The notes beneath the pieces are model-generated. The model did not search any database. It was not told the DNA's origin and worked only from the letters and a program-made list of their open reading frames with translations. The translations under genes were made by a program, and so were the position numbers. From Paraglaciecola mesophila (lineage in GTDB: Bacteria; Pseudomonadota; Gammaproteobacteria; Enterobacterales; Alteromonadaceae): a stretch of DNA of 64,000 nt. How positions within the stretch are numbered: the stretch's first letter is position 1; each line of letters starts with the position of its first letter. The DNA lies in the NCBI RefSeq assembly GCF_009906955.1, contig NZ_CP047656.1:2001501-2065500 (forward strand), read 5' to 3'. Below, piece after piece: positions 44,704 through 53,866 of this stretch.

Positions 44704-46104
44704 TTAAAAGGTAAACTTAACAGATACCCACCAGCGCGAGGCATCCTTAAATTGACCAAACTGGCCGTTTGAATGTCCAAACAGCCAATCAATCCCCGTT
44801 TGAAATTTCACGTTGTCATGATAATCGTATACCAAGGCAGGACGCAGCGTACCATCGCCTTGATTCACACTGCCAATTAGCTCCGCTTTGAAAAGTAATC
44901 GCTCGTTAAAGAAACTGCGCTGTGCCCTTAGGGTAAGCAGTGTATCAGCAGCTGGGCGTACCAAATTCAGCTCTTTATCGCGTATGTAATCTACCACTAA
45001 CTGAGCATTCACAAACCAATTTGCCGGTGCTCGCCAGTCGACTCCCCCTCCTATCAGTACCCGCTTTGCCCGCGCCTGCATTAAGGGCTGCTCGCCTAGC
45101 ACATTTAAAGGTTGGTCGGGTATATACGCAAGCTCCATCCGCCAAACGAGTGTACCTAGCGTGACATCATAAGTCGCCCCGAGCACGGTGCGGCGTAAGT
45201 AATCAAAGCGAACGTTTATCGGTAGACTCGCCACCATCGCTTCGCGTAGTTGAATGACAGGATCTGTGTCAGGCCCTCGATATAGCATGAATGACATATC
45301 CCCCTCACCTAGACTATGCCCAAATTTAACCCCTGCAGTACTTTGGTTAACTGTGTGCTCTCGTTCCGGTGTTTGTATTCTTAGCGCCTGCGCTAAATCA
45401 ACGGTTGGCGCTTGCCCCTCAAAACCTAAATCTGCAATTGATAAGCCACCGGTAAACCGAGTTGAGGATAAAAAGAATGTATCGCCAATATTGGCCTGCT
45501 GCGTACTCGTTCCATCAAATGCTAAAGAGGTATCCACATGCCAGCCATCCAATTTACTGCGCCAACGTATTCCCCATCTAGCGATACGCTCAGGGCGCAT
45601 ATCCGTTAACACAAAATCACGGCGACGCACGGGATCGAAACGATCAGTCACTTGTACGCCATCTAGGACTCCCCAAGGGGTGACCTGCTTTCCGATGACG
45701 ACACTAGTGGCACGTTTACGCCACATTAAAAACGCTCTCGTCAGCTCAACGCGAGTGTCTTTGCTATCCACTATTGGTTGATTAAACGAAGCATAGTTAT
45801 CAATACTACCTAGTCCTGTTTCATCAAAAGCAAACTGCGCAAGCATATTAAGCTGAGCACTCCAACGCGGATTTAAACGCAACTTATGCTGTGAAATAAC
45901 GCTCACTCTAGACAGATCTACATCCGTACTTTTCAAGTTGACTGCCGTGCGATATTCCAGCGAAACTTGGCTTGATTGCAACTTCACCTCACCATTGGCG
46001 TGTGGCGCAATCAGCCCCATGAAAACAAGCAATAAACACCAAGCGATGCAATTCCATCTTTTACTTATGCACATGCAACCATAAATATCCGAGTGACTTT
46101 TCAT
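44704..46104 (-). CDS. Putative outer-membrane beta-barrel protein
   Basis: 466 residues. An N-terminal signal region (CIAWCLLLVFMGLIAPHANG, cleavage near residue 38) precedes many short amphipathic strands (e.g. RVELTRAFLMWRKRATSVVIGKQ, WWVSVKFTF) and the chain ends in phenylalanine, typical of barrels inserted by the BAM complex. The GKQVTPWGVLDGVQVTDRFDP stretch resembles the DUF1302/alginate-export-like porins. Last gene of a three-gene module behind the LolA-like and RND genes; probably the outer-membrane component. AGGGAATAGG precedes the ATG. Confidence 0.7.
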   Translation of the reverse strand: MKSHSDIYGCMCISKRWNCIAWCLLLVFMGLIAPHANGEVKLQSSQVSLEYRTAVNLKSTDVDLSRVSVISQHKLRLNPRWSAQLNMLAQFAFDETGLGSIDNYASFNQPIVDSKDTRVELTRAFLMWRKRATSVVIGKQVTPWGVLDGVQVTDRFDPVRRRDFVLTDMRPERIARWGIRWRSKLDGWHVDTSLAFDGTSTQQANIGDTFFLSSTRFTGGLSIADLGFEGQAPTVDLAQALRIQTPEREHTVNQSTAGVKFGHSLGEGDMSFMLYRGPDTDPVIQLREAMVASLPINVRFDYLRRTVLGATYDVTLGTLVWRMELAYIPDQPLNVLGEQPLMQARAKRVLIGGGVDWRAPANWFVNAQLVVDYIRDKELNLVRPAADTLLTLRAQRSFFNERLLFKAELIGSVNQGDGTLRPALVYDYHDNVKFQTGIDWLFGHSNGQFGQFKDASRWWVSVKFTF

Positions 46105-46141
46105 CCTATTCCCTCACCTTTTTACTTTACCCTAAAGCCGC

Positions 46142-47014
46142 CTATAGTCCGGCAATACTGGGTACGCCGTAACTCAGCTCATCAGCAGTCAAAATACTTT
46201 GTGGTAAATCAGGAATGTGTTTAACATCACTTAACACAACGTCCGTCTTATGGGCGAGCTGAGTATTGGTGACGATGAAATGCGTTGCTATCCAGGCATC
46301 TGATATGCGCTCTAAACGTTTTACAGAGATGGTTTTCAGCGGTATACCATCTACGTCCGTGTAATTTATTTCTAACGGGAAGTAAGTGTCTGGGTCAACC
46401 CGAGCAACAAAGCTGCTGTATCCGAGCTCTGACGCTTTACCGCTCGATTTGCTGATGCCCTTTAAAACCAGGTAACGCTTTTGCTCTACGATTTGCTCTT
46501 CACCTAAGGCAAAGTCCCAATCTAGTAAGGTAAATTTGAAATTGTCTTTAATATCCCCATAGGTCAGATCTGTGCCCATAAAGTAGTCACCTTTGCTCGA
46601 AGCGGGCAGTTTGCGAACGCGATCAGTGGCCGGTAAATACAGCCAATTCTCATCACTGCCTGATACCTTGTCATAACTTAAAAATCCGGTATTTTGCAGC
46701 GCAGCCGGTGCAGTAAAATAGATCCCTATTTTGGTATCGCCTTGATGAACAGAATGAACAAATAAAGCCGAGCGTTTTCGCACGCCTCCTGAATCATTGT
46801 GCAAGGTAAAGTGCATATTTCCTGCTCGCCCATCGTTTGCCGCTCTCGTTAGCACTTTATTGGCTAATTCTAGGGCCGACATTTGGTTGTTTTCCTGCGC
46901 TGAAACAGGCTGAATAAGAAGCCCACAGAACAGCCAAAAGCTGATTTGAATTAGGCTTGTACGCGCTCTTTTATGGCTTGTGCTAGTTAGGTTTGTGGCG
47001 TTAAATAATGTCAT
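46142..47014 (-). CDS. LolA-like outer-membrane lipoprotein-sorting protein
   Basis: 290 residues with a signal peptide (cleavage near VSA-QEN, residue 40). The mature part shows the LolA-like fold pattern of PF17131: HFTLHNDSGGVRKRSALFV, KIGIYFTAPAALQNTGFLSYD, WLYLPATDRVRKLPASSKGDYFMGTDLTYGDI and YFPLEINYTD. It should be a periplasmic carrier of hydrophobic cargo between the RND protein and the outer membrane. Its ATG overlaps the stop codon of the RND gene by one base. Confidence 0.8.
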   Translation of the reverse strand: MTLFNATNLTSTSHKRARTSLIQISFWLFCGLLIQPVSAQENNQMSALELANKVLTRAANDGRAGNMHFTLHNDSGGVRKRSALFVHSVHQGDTKIGIYFTAPAALQNTGFLSYDKVSGSDENWLYLPATDRVRKLPASSKGDYFMGTDLTYGDIKDNFKFTLLDWDFALGEEQIVEQKRYLVLKGISKSSGKASELGYSSFVARVDPDTYFPLEINYTDVDGIPLKTISVKRLERISDAWIATHFIVTNTQLAHKTDVVLSDVKHIPDLPQSILTADELSYGVPSIAGL

Positions 47015-49353
47015 TACACACTTCCTCTTACGTTAATCACATAGGGCGTGGGTGCACACAGGGCATAACAGGCAGGGATCACTATGATCGCGCCTAACAA
47101 ACTGCCGATAGACGCTGATGCGACAAGTGCCCCAAACCACTGCAAAGGCGGCGCAGAGCTTAGACAAATAACCCCTAAAGCGAACGCTAAGGCGACAGCT
47201 GAAAACACACACGCCCGAGCAATAACCACATAGTGCCCACTGAAAGCCGCTCTAGGTGCCAAGCCTTTTTGCAGTGACTGGCGCGCGCCTGAAATAAGGT
47301 GAATCGCAAAATCGACGCCTAAGCCAGTAGAAATAGCGGCTGTCATTGACGTCGCGGGGGCTATGTCAATTTTCAGCAGTCCCATCACGGCATAAGTAAA
47401 GAGTACGCCTGTTAGAATAGGCACCAAGCTCAGCAATGCAGGCCACAACGAACGAAATGCCAGCAGCGATGAACAAAACACAAAGGCGATAGCCAGACTT
47501 AATCCAGTAAAATGAGAAGATGCGAGTAATTTCATCCACCCAGAGTTAACGGCCACGCGTCCACTCACTTTGGCCTCAAGACCGAATTCCTCGGACCAAC
47601 TTTTAGCAATGTTTTCAAACTCAGAAACAACAGGGCTCACTTGACTAAAGCGATCAGTAGTCAATTGCGCACGAACAAGGGTGTGCTGATAGGTAAAGTC
47701 GATTTCCTCTTTGAAATCTCCCGGGTCGCCCGCGGCCTCATACAAAAACATATATTGCGCCGGAGCATGTTCTGCGCTGGGTAATTCGCCAGCGGGAGCG
47801 TTTGTCAGCGCACGGTGCATAACACTCATATAGTCGCTAATAGAGGTACTTTTTGCCACAAGTGGCAACTTATCAATGCGTTGCTGTAACTGCGCTATGG
47901 CATGCATCGCCTTTGGCGTCATTAAATCTCCCGGCTCGTGGCCTGAAACCACTACATCCAAAAAGTTGAGCCCCTGCAAATGAGAGTTCAACGTGACGTC
48001 AGCCATACGAACCGCGTCGTCGCTTTGAAAATAACGTTGGCGCTCATAATCGAATCGGGCTTGAGTAGCAAAATAAATGAAAATGGTCAGCACCAATATC
48101 AAACTTGACGCTGTCGTCCACGGATGATTAAACGCATTTTGGGTCAGGCGATAAACGCCCGCATTGACTGGGCTGTCTTGCACAAACTGCGCTTGTTCTT
48201 TTGCCCCTAAGCCCAATAGCAGGATAACGGCTGGCAAGGCGCTTAAACTTAATACCCAAGCGGCCATAACACCCGCGGCAGCAAACCAAGCAAACTCTGC
48301 AATTGGTTGCATGGAAGAGCCAATGGCAAGGCCAACAAACCCAGCCACTGTGGTCACTGTCGTCAAGGTAACAGGTAAGAAGGTCTGATTCAGTGTGCCA
48401 AGCAGCAGCTCTGCTTTGTTTTTATCTGGTTCTAGGCGGCATTTTTCTAGGAAAAGCGTGGAAACATGCAAACTATCGGCAATGGATATCGCCATGATGA
48501 TCACCGGCAATGCAGTGGTGATTAAATAGTACTTAGCGTCTAACCATCCCATCAAACCAACCGTCATCGCAGCAGAGCCCGCAATGACCAACAAGGGACC
48601 TGGTAATCCTCGCCACTCTCGCAGCGCAATAAAAATAACTAACAACGCAGTGACAATAGCCATGGGAATGAAAATTCGGGTATCTTGATTCACCATTTGC
48701 GCCAGTCGGCCGTTCATTGATGCGACTCCTGTTACATGAACCTGAGCATTGGCAGGACGATGAGCCTGAGCAATTGCCAGCACCTGCTGATAGGTTTCAG
48801 TAGCATGATTTGCGTCTTGTACAGGTATAATTAAGGTCAGCGTATCGCCATTTTTGGATGCGAGTAAGCCATCCATCATTGGCATGCTACGCACCCTTTC
48901 TAACGCTCTTTCAGCGCTAATTGGGGACACAACACCCTTAGGTATGATCGGATCAACGAGCAAATCTCCGTCATCACCATGAATCACACTTTCAGTCAAA
49001 ATACTGATCAATGCATTTTTTTTCACATTTTCCAGTTCGCGTACTTCGCGCTGAATAAGGCTCAACGCGTGAATAATATCGGTGCTAAATGCAGATTGAT
49101 TTTCGTTAGCCACGATCCCCAGCACAATCGGATCTTCTAGCCCAAACAACTCTCCGGCTCTATCTCTTGCTAATGCAGCGGGATGATCACTGGGTACAAA
49201 CGCATCTACTGACGGGTCCTTTTTAATATTTTTAAGGCCTACCCCCATAGCAACAATCAATAGCGCTGCAATCAACAAAATCCATTTTGGGTTGTGGATT
49301 ACGAAGGTAAAGTAACGTTCTTTATACGTTGTTTGGGCAATGTTCGTGGTCAT
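47014..49353 (-). CDS. RND-superfamily exporter (MMPL/SSD type)
   Basis: 779 residues from MTTNIAQTTYKERYFTF; the frame is open 48 codons further, but this ATG fits the family. TM1 follows at about 20-40, then a periplasmic domain, a block of five to six helices (about 235-390), TM7 and a second periplasmic domain, and a final helical block with the typical TGLGVDFAIHLISGA motif. It belongs to the single-chain predicted exporters of COG1033, related to mycobacterial MmpL and hopanoid HpnN proteins that move lipids. Gene order RND-LolA-like-barrel supports transport of a lipid or lipoprotein to the outer membrane. Confidence 0.85.
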   Translation of the reverse strand: MTTNIAQTTYKERYFTFVIHNPKWILLIAALLIVAMGVGLKNIKKDPSVDAFVPSDHPAALARDRAGELFGLEDPIVLGIVANENQSAFSTDIIHALSLIQREVRELENVKKNALISILTESVIHGDDGDLLVDPIIPKGVVSPISAERALERVRSMPMMDGLLASKNGDTLTLIIPVQDANHATETYQQVLAIAQAHRPANAQVHVTGVASMNGRLAQMVNQDTRIFIPMAIVTALLVIFIALREWRGLPGPLLVIAGSAAMTVGLMGWLDAKYYLITTALPVIIMAISIADSLHVSTLFLEKCRLEPDKNKAELLLGTLNQTFLPVTLTTVTTVAGFVGLAIGSSMQPIAEFAWFAAAGVMAAWVLSLSALPAVILLLGLGAKEQAQFVQDSPVNAGVYRLTQNAFNHPWTTASSLILVLTIFIYFATQARFDYERQRYFQSDDAVRMADVTLNSHLQGLNFLDVVVSGHEPGDLMTPKAMHAIAQLQQRIDKLPLVAKSTSISDYMSVMHRALTNAPAGELPSAEHAPAQYMFLYEAAGDPGDFKEEIDFTYQHTLVRAQLTTDRFSQVSPVVSEFENIAKSWSEEFGLEAKVSGRVAVNSGWMKLLASSHFTGLSLAIAFVFCSSLLAFRSLWPALLSLVPILTGVLFTYAVMGLLKIDIAPATSMTAAISTGLGVDFAIHLISGARQSLQKGLAPRAAFSGHYVVIARACVFSAVALAFALGVICLSSAPPLQWFGALVASASIGSLLGAIIVIPACYALCAPTPYVINVRGSV

Positions 49354-49641
49354 GATTCCTGTCCTTGTTTTAGCTGGGAAAGATTCAGTAAACGAATTAC
49401 TGCCCGAGCTATCTGCTAATTGAAGAAATTTGCGACTGTGCGTTAGCATGGTGAAACGCGCCATGCACAGGGAGCCGAAATACGTCATATCTTCCACTTT
49501 TTATTGAGATAAAAGCGCTAGGGTAAACGTAGGTTTCTTATCTCTTTTCTAATAAGCGCAATACCCGCGCAAAAACCGCCATATTATTTTTTATTTGCTG
49601 TAAATTATTTTTCGCAGCTTGAATGACCTAAGCCTAAGCAC

Positions 49642-50046
49642 TCAATTTGCACTATTAACAGCGCGCAACCGCTGTCGAGCTGACCGATGAACAAGCTTGC
49701 GGCACAGACATAACAAGGCGAAAAAAATGCAACTGACCATCGCCATCTTAGGAGCATCTTTGAGTGCTAAGTGCATCTTTGCTCGCTGCTTGTCTCCCAT
49801 TAAGCGACGAGCATATTGTTTTGTACTTTGAATTTTTCTCGGCCGTGCTTTCGCCGGCAATAGAATGGGGGGGAGGCTGTCGTCCATGGCGTTCACTGAG
49901 GAGTAAAGCAATACCTCACTGTCGGGGGCTGAAATACTATAAGGGTTTAACGTTATTGCCATCGCAGGCCAACTGTACAACCAAGCAGCCAATAACAGCG
50001 TATTGCAGGAAAATACCGCTGGGTATTGAAGCACTAGTGAGCACAT
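49642..50046 (-). CDS. Unknown membrane protein with N- and C-terminal hydrophobic segments
   Basis: 134 residues. The ATG is preceded by AGGAGTGTGAT, a good ribosome-binding site. Residues about 12-30 look like a signal peptide (LLLAAWLYSWPAMA). A charged middle (residues 65-100, rich in K and R) leads to a second hydrophobic segment (MVSCIFFALLCLC) followed by a basic tail RKLVHRSARQRLR. The segment-plus-basic-tail arrangement recalls sorting signals or a small bitopic membrane protein. I do not recognise the family. Confidence 0.55.
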   Translation of the reverse strand: MCSLVLQYPAVFSCNTLLLAAWLYSWPAMAITLNPYSISAPDSEVLLYSSVNAMDDSLPPILLPAKARPRKIQSTKQYARRLMGDKQRAKMHLALKDAPKMAMVSCIFFALLCLCRKLVHRSARQRLRAVNSAN

Positions 50047-50211
50047 ATCACACTCCTGTTAATTAAGTCTCATTCCCTATAAGCGTGCTTTACCAGTTAT
50101 GACCGCCAAAAAAATTGCGTTTTATTTTTAAGTATGTCAATTACTACAATTCACCCAGCTTGAGCCGCAATCAGGTTATAATCCCTTTATCAGCAAAACG
50201 CAGGACGAAAT

Positions 50212-50991
50212 ATGTGTGAGTTATTAGGCATGTCAGCGAATGTCCCCACTGATATTTGCTTTAGTTTCAAAGGTCTTCGAGAGCGAGGGGGTCGCGTTGG
50301 TCCTCACAGAGATGGATGGGGCGTGGCATTTTATGAGCAAAAAGGCGTGTGTATATTCAAAGATCGTCAGCCAAGTTACGAATCTGAAATAGCCCGTTTG
50401 GTGTCTGACTACCCAATAAAGAGTACGGCTGTGATTGCCCATGTTCGCCAAGCCAATCGCGGTCGCATTGGCATGGAGAACACCCACCCTTTTAGCCGGG
50501 AATTATGGGGCCGTAATTGGACGTATGCTCACAATGGTCAATTAAGTGGCTATGCCGATTTACCCATAGATAGATTCACCCCAGTTGGCACAACAGACAG
50601 TGAACGGGCCTTTTGCTATTTAATGAGTGCCCTTGATAACCGTTTTCCTCATCGTCCAAGCAAACGCATCTCAGCGTTTAATTTTTTGCAACGTGAAGCC
50701 AAAAAACTGAACAAGCTCGGCGTCTTTAACATGCTCATCACTGATGGTGAGTACTTACTTGCTTTTTGTTCAACCAAGTTGCAATGGATCACTCGGCGAG
50801 CTCCTTTTGGCAAAGCCCACTTATCGGATATTGATGTAGATATTGATTTTGCCAAAGAGACCACCCCTAACGATATCGTCACGGTTATCGCAACTGAACC
50901 ATTAACAGGCAACGAAAGCTGGCAGAAAATGGCACCTAACGAAGGGCAAATATTTCGTTTCGGCGAACCAGTCAAGAAAGCGGTAAAGTGA
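50212..50991 (+). CDS. Class II glutamine amidotransferase (YafJ-like)
   Basis: 259 residues starting MCELLGMSANVPTDICF; Cys2 becomes the N-terminal nucleophile after removal of methionine. RGGRVGPHRDGWGVAFYE, HVRQANRG, and NTHPFSREL...WTYAHNGQL are the glutaminase-domain motifs. Only this domain is present, so an acceptor partner or a stand-alone hydrolase role is unclear. It is followed after one base by the NIPSNAP-like gene, with which it must be co-transcribed. Confidence 0.88.
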   Translation: MCELLGMSANVPTDICFSFKGLRERGGRVGPHRDGWGVAFYEQKGVCIFKDRQPSYESEIARLVSDYPIKSTAVIAHVRQANRGRIGMENTHPFSRELWGRNWTYAHNGQLSGYADLPIDRFTPVGTTDSERAFCYLMSALDNRFPHRPSKRISAFNFLQREAKKLNKLGVFNMLITDGEYLLAFCSTKLQWITRRAPFGKAHLSDIDVDIDFAKETTPNDIVTVIATEPLTGNESWQKMAPNEGQIFRFGEPVKKAVK

Positions 50992-50992
50992 C

Positions 50993-51310
50993 ATGGCAAT
51001 TGTCGAACTTCGTGAATACAAAATTAAACCCAATATGAAACAAGCTTGGCTTCAGTGGCTAAAAGCAGAATTGTTGCCCTACCAAGTTTCTCAGGGAATG
51101 CGCATCTTGCATACGTATGTCCACACAGATGAAAACGGCAATGATTGGTTTGTATGGTTAAGGGAATTTGACGACGAACAAACTCGCCAAGCAATATATC
51201 AGCAAACGTATAACCAATGGTGGAAAGATGAAATTCGCCCTAGGGTGTTTACTATGATTGAGCAAGACAGCATCAAAGTACGCTTGCTCAACCCAGTAAA
51301 ACTTGTCTGA
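50993..51310 (+). CDS. NIPSNAP-family protein
   Basis: 105 residues beginning MAIVELREYKIKPNMKQAWLQW, a ferredoxin-like dimeric alpha/beta-barrel pattern typical of the NIPSNAP family (PF07978), with WFVWLREFDDEQTRQAIYQQTY. Function unknown in bacteria. It lies one base after the amidotransferase stop codon and converges on the peptidoglycan-binding gene with directly abutting stop codons. Confidence 0.75.
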   Translation: MAIVELREYKIKPNMKQAWLQWLKAELLPYQVSQGMRILHTYVHTDENGNDWFVWLREFDDEQTRQAIYQQTYNQWWKDEIRPRVFTMIEQDSIKVRLLNPVKLV

Positions 51311-51910
51311 TTAACCTGACTTTTTCAAGAACAAATTCATCAGTGTATTTTGATCTGGTACGCCAGTTTGCGCTAAGCCAAGGTCTCGTTGAAAATGCTT
51401 AAATGCTTCTAATGTCGCTTGATCAAAATCACTGTTTCCTACGTCTTGTAAATAGCCCATTTTGATTAAACGCTGCTTGGCACGCTTGAGTATTTCCACA
51501 TAAAAATAACTTTTCGCGTTATTGACATCAATCGCCACCAGCGCCGATTCAGCGGGCAAGCGGATCGGAAACAAAGCTTTGAGCAAGCCGTTAGTGACCG
51601 TAAGAAAATGTTTGTCTTTGCTATTTTCGCAATCTTGCTGCAACAGTGCTAACAGCAACTCAGTGGTTTGCCAAGGTGTGGCATCATAGTTTTCTGGCTG
51701 AAACCGGTTATAGGCACTGATGTAACCTTCAAGCCAGCCTCCATAAAGATAATAATCAGTCGTCTTCTGTTCTGCCGCGAGTAAAAAATTACTACACAGG
51801 CGCTTTCCCGCGCCTTTAACCGCAAACTTACCATTGTCATCGGCCGCGCGCACAAGTCCACTATGAACGCTCAATAGCATAGCTAGAATCATCACTTTAA
51901 ATTTGTTCAT
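51311..51910 (-). CDS. Exported protein with C-terminal peptidoglycan-binding domain
   Basis: 199 residues. A signal peptide covers 1-22 (MILAMLLSVHSGLVRA). The middle (about 35-130) has two cysteines, RLCSNFLL and QDCENS, and a YYLYGGWLEGYISAYNRF stretch that recalls the Rap1a/HdeA-like periplasmic proteins, a weak resemblance. The C-terminal 60 residues (RLIKMGYLQDVGNSDFDQATLEAFKHFQRDLGL) form a PG_binding_1 three-helix domain that anchors the protein to the cell wall. Confidence 0.72.
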   Translation of the reverse strand: MNKFKVMILAMLLSVHSGLVRAADDNGKFAVKGAGKRLCSNFLLAAEQKTTDYYLYGGWLEGYISAYNRFQPENYDATPWQTTELLLALLQQDCENSKDKHFLTVTNGLLKALFPIRLPAESALVAIDVNNAKSYFYVEILKRAKQRLIKMGYLQDVGNSDFDQATLEAFKHFQRDLGLAQTGVPDQNTLMNLFLKKSG

Positions 51911-51939
51911 GTTTTACTTCTCACCCTTTAAAACGGAAA

Positions 51940-51970
51940 AACCCAGTTCAATACATCGAACTGGGTTACT
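51940..51970 (-). terminator. Terminator after the PEP-CTERM-like gene
   Basis: AACCCAGTTC (51942-51951) / GAACTGGGTT (51960-51969) with an 8-base loop. On the minus strand the stem is followed by TTTTCC, so it closes the gene ending at 51990. Confidence 0.8.
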
Positions 51971-51989
51971 TTAATCAATTAAAAAGTGA

Positions 51990-53501
51990 TTAAAACTTTT
52001 TTCGACGTAAACCACATAAGCCAAGTAATGAAAGGGCAAATATTGCAAACGTCCCAGGTGCTGAAACTGCGACACTGTCATCAACAAATTCGGTGATGGG
52101 TGATTGAATCACACCAAACTGACCGCCTTCACTGAATGCCACACCGGTAACGAACGCTAAGGGATCCGTCGGATCTAAGGCAAGTTCAACGTTGATGCTA
52201 GAGATCGTGAATTCAGGCACTGGCATATCAAATTCAAAAGTTTGACCACTGGCTAACGCTACCACTTGTTCAACACCATTGACTAAATAGCTGAGTAAAT
52301 ACCCATCGCTGTCATTTACGCTCAGTAAAGTCGGTGCTGTTACGCTAGCGAATAAGCCTCCGTCTGTCGCTGTGTAGGTATAACCGGTCGCAACATCAGG
52401 ATCTATCCAAATAGTTTCTCCCGCTTCAACTTCGGGCAGCACGAATACAAAATCACCATTTTCATTCGTTGGGTTACTCGCGTCCGGCAAAATAGGGGTA
52501 AATTCTGAATCACCAGTCTCAGCATCAAAGTTACCAAAGCTACTTAAGAAAATGGTGGTGTCTAATGCAGAATCTGATGCATCCGCCAATAAAAGAGTAA
52601 AGGTGTTGCCTGTACTGCCTGGCTCAACGGGAATATCAAATCGAAGGATAGGCACGCCATTGGGTGCTAACAAACCATTCAGCTCTGTCCCTTCTATCTC
52701 TGCAAAATCAGGATGATTAATATTAATTGGCAACAAGTTCCCATCTGTAGAACCGTCACTTGCTGGCGCCCCTGCCACGTTAACCCCATTTAGAAACATG
52801 CCAAACCCATCGACAAATTCGGAGTCAACAAACTCAGGGAATTCTTCGGAGCCAAACGCCCCTACAAAAGAAATAACCGACACGCTGTCATCTACATCAA
52901 AGGTAATGCTTAACTCTATGGGGTCAAAGTGCTCAGCCTGACCAGTAATCTCACTTAGTAGCGCATTTTGCTCATCCGTAGCGGGACTACCTTCCCCCCC
53001 AATTTCATCACCGACTTCGTTATTTTCTGGAGTATTTGCAGGTGCAGGCGTAGTTGAATTTGTCGTTGATTGCTGCGAATTTTGCTGTTCAAAACAACTC
53101 GGACACTCGAGTTCATTTCCGTTATCGGTCCCGTTCTCTGGTATGTCATCCGAGTCATCTTCAGATCCGCCGCCTGAGTTTTCATCACCTGAAAAATTAT
53201 TTGGGCCATCTTCATAGTGACTAACGTTCCCGGTACTAAATACCACGCCGCCTTCACTTGGCAAGCCGTAAGTTCCTGTGGCGTTAGTGTACGTCCCTGC
53301 TTGAGTACTAAAATCAAAGTCACTGTTGCCACCGCTTAAAACGGCGCTTGTGACGGTGACACCACTATTAGGAATGATCAATGTATCCGACAAAACCGAT
53401 GCATCACCGGTAGATGTGATTTGAATACCGTGAGCAAATGAAGAACTCAGTGCAACTGCAACGGCGCAGAATGATAATGACAATTTTTTACTTACGAACA
53501 T
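51990..53501 (-). CDS. Choice-of-anchor L domain protein with PEP-CTERM-like tail
   Basis: 503 residues. A signal peptide ends near residue 25. The stretch VLSDTLIIPNSGVTVTSAVLSGG...GTYTNATGTYGLPSEGGVVFSTGNVSHYEDGPN fits the choice-of-anchor L domain, here interrupted at about 98-178 by an acidic low-complexity insert (rich in D, E, N, S, T) containing CPSC. The last 25 residues, VSAPGTFAIFALSLLGLCGL then RRKKF, form a PEP-CTERM-type sorting signal in which PEP is replaced by SAPG, the form I associate with Alteromonadales. It should be exported and processed or anchored by an exosortase-like enzyme encoded elsewhere. Confidence 0.82.
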   Translation of the reverse strand: MFVSKKLSLSFCAVAVALSSSFAHGIQITSTGDASVLSDTLIIPNSGVTVTSAVLSGGNSDFDFSTQAGTYTNATGTYGLPSEGGVVFSTGNVSHYEDGPNNFSGDENSGGGSEDDSDDIPENGTDNGNELECPSCFEQQNSQQSTTNSTTPAPANTPENNEVGDEIGGEGSPATDEQNALLSEITGQAEHFDPIELSITFDVDDSVSVISFVGAFGSEEFPEFVDSEFVDGFGMFLNGVNVAGAPASDGSTDGNLLPININHPDFAEIEGTELNGLLAPNGVPILRFDIPVEPGSTGNTFTLLLADASDSALDTTIFLSSFGNFDAETGDSEFTPILPDASNPTNENGDFVFVLPEVEAGETIWIDPDVATGYTYTATDGGLFASVTAPTLLSVNDSDGYLLSYLVNGVEQVVALASGQTFEFDMPVPEFTISSINVELALDPTDPLAFVTGVAFSEGGQFGVIQSPITEFVDDSVAVSAPGTFAIFALSLLGLCGLRRKKF

Positions 53502-53563
53502 CTCTTACTTCCTTTAAATCTCGTATTGACGTCAAAAAATAATATTTCCTGGATTTGTGTCTT

Positions 53564-53580
53564 AGCAAGAAACGAACCAT
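53564..53580 (-). promoter_or_regulatory. Sigma-54-like promoter of the PEP-CTERM-like gene
   Basis: On the minus strand ATGGTTCGTTTCTTGCT keeps the invariant GG and GC 10 bases apart and matches TGGCACG-N4-TTGCW except for CA replaced by TT. The predicted start near 53554 gives a 53-base leader with AAGGAAG before the ATG. Exosortase loci often carry the sigma-54-dependent PrsK/PrsR system, which makes such a promoter plausible. Confidence 0.5.
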
Positions 53581-53866
53581 TAAAGAAAGAGATTTAACCA
53601 ATTGATTTTTAACAAAAAAAATAACATTTAATTCATTAAAAATAGAAGATGTAAAAAAAACAGACACATCGAGACATAGTGATAAATTAAATTAATTTAT
53701 CTATATAAATCATGCTGATGCAAAAGAAGATTAGGGGAAATAGAGGTTTAAACTAAAAAACAACCTAAAGCAAAGATAACTAAATGAAAATTGGAATAAA
53801 CACGCATTAATCAACCATTAATACGTGTTTTCCCCCGGATAATATATCAGTTCAAGTAACCCGCGT
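53581..53866. terminator. AT-rich gap with a hairpin after the valine operon
   Basis: Mostly AT-rich sequence without a gene. At 53799-53829 the stem AACACGCATTAAT / ATTAATACGTGTT (one G-T mismatch position, 5-base loop) lies 38 bp beyond the SDR stop codon; on the minus strand it is followed by TTTATTCC, consistent with a terminator for the valine operon. Confidence 0.5.

Noticed and set aside
45254..45781. Plus-strand frame of 175 codons inside the outer-membrane barrel gene
   Set aside because: It is antisense to a frame with a signal peptide and barrel pattern; the composition is that of a complementary shadow frame.
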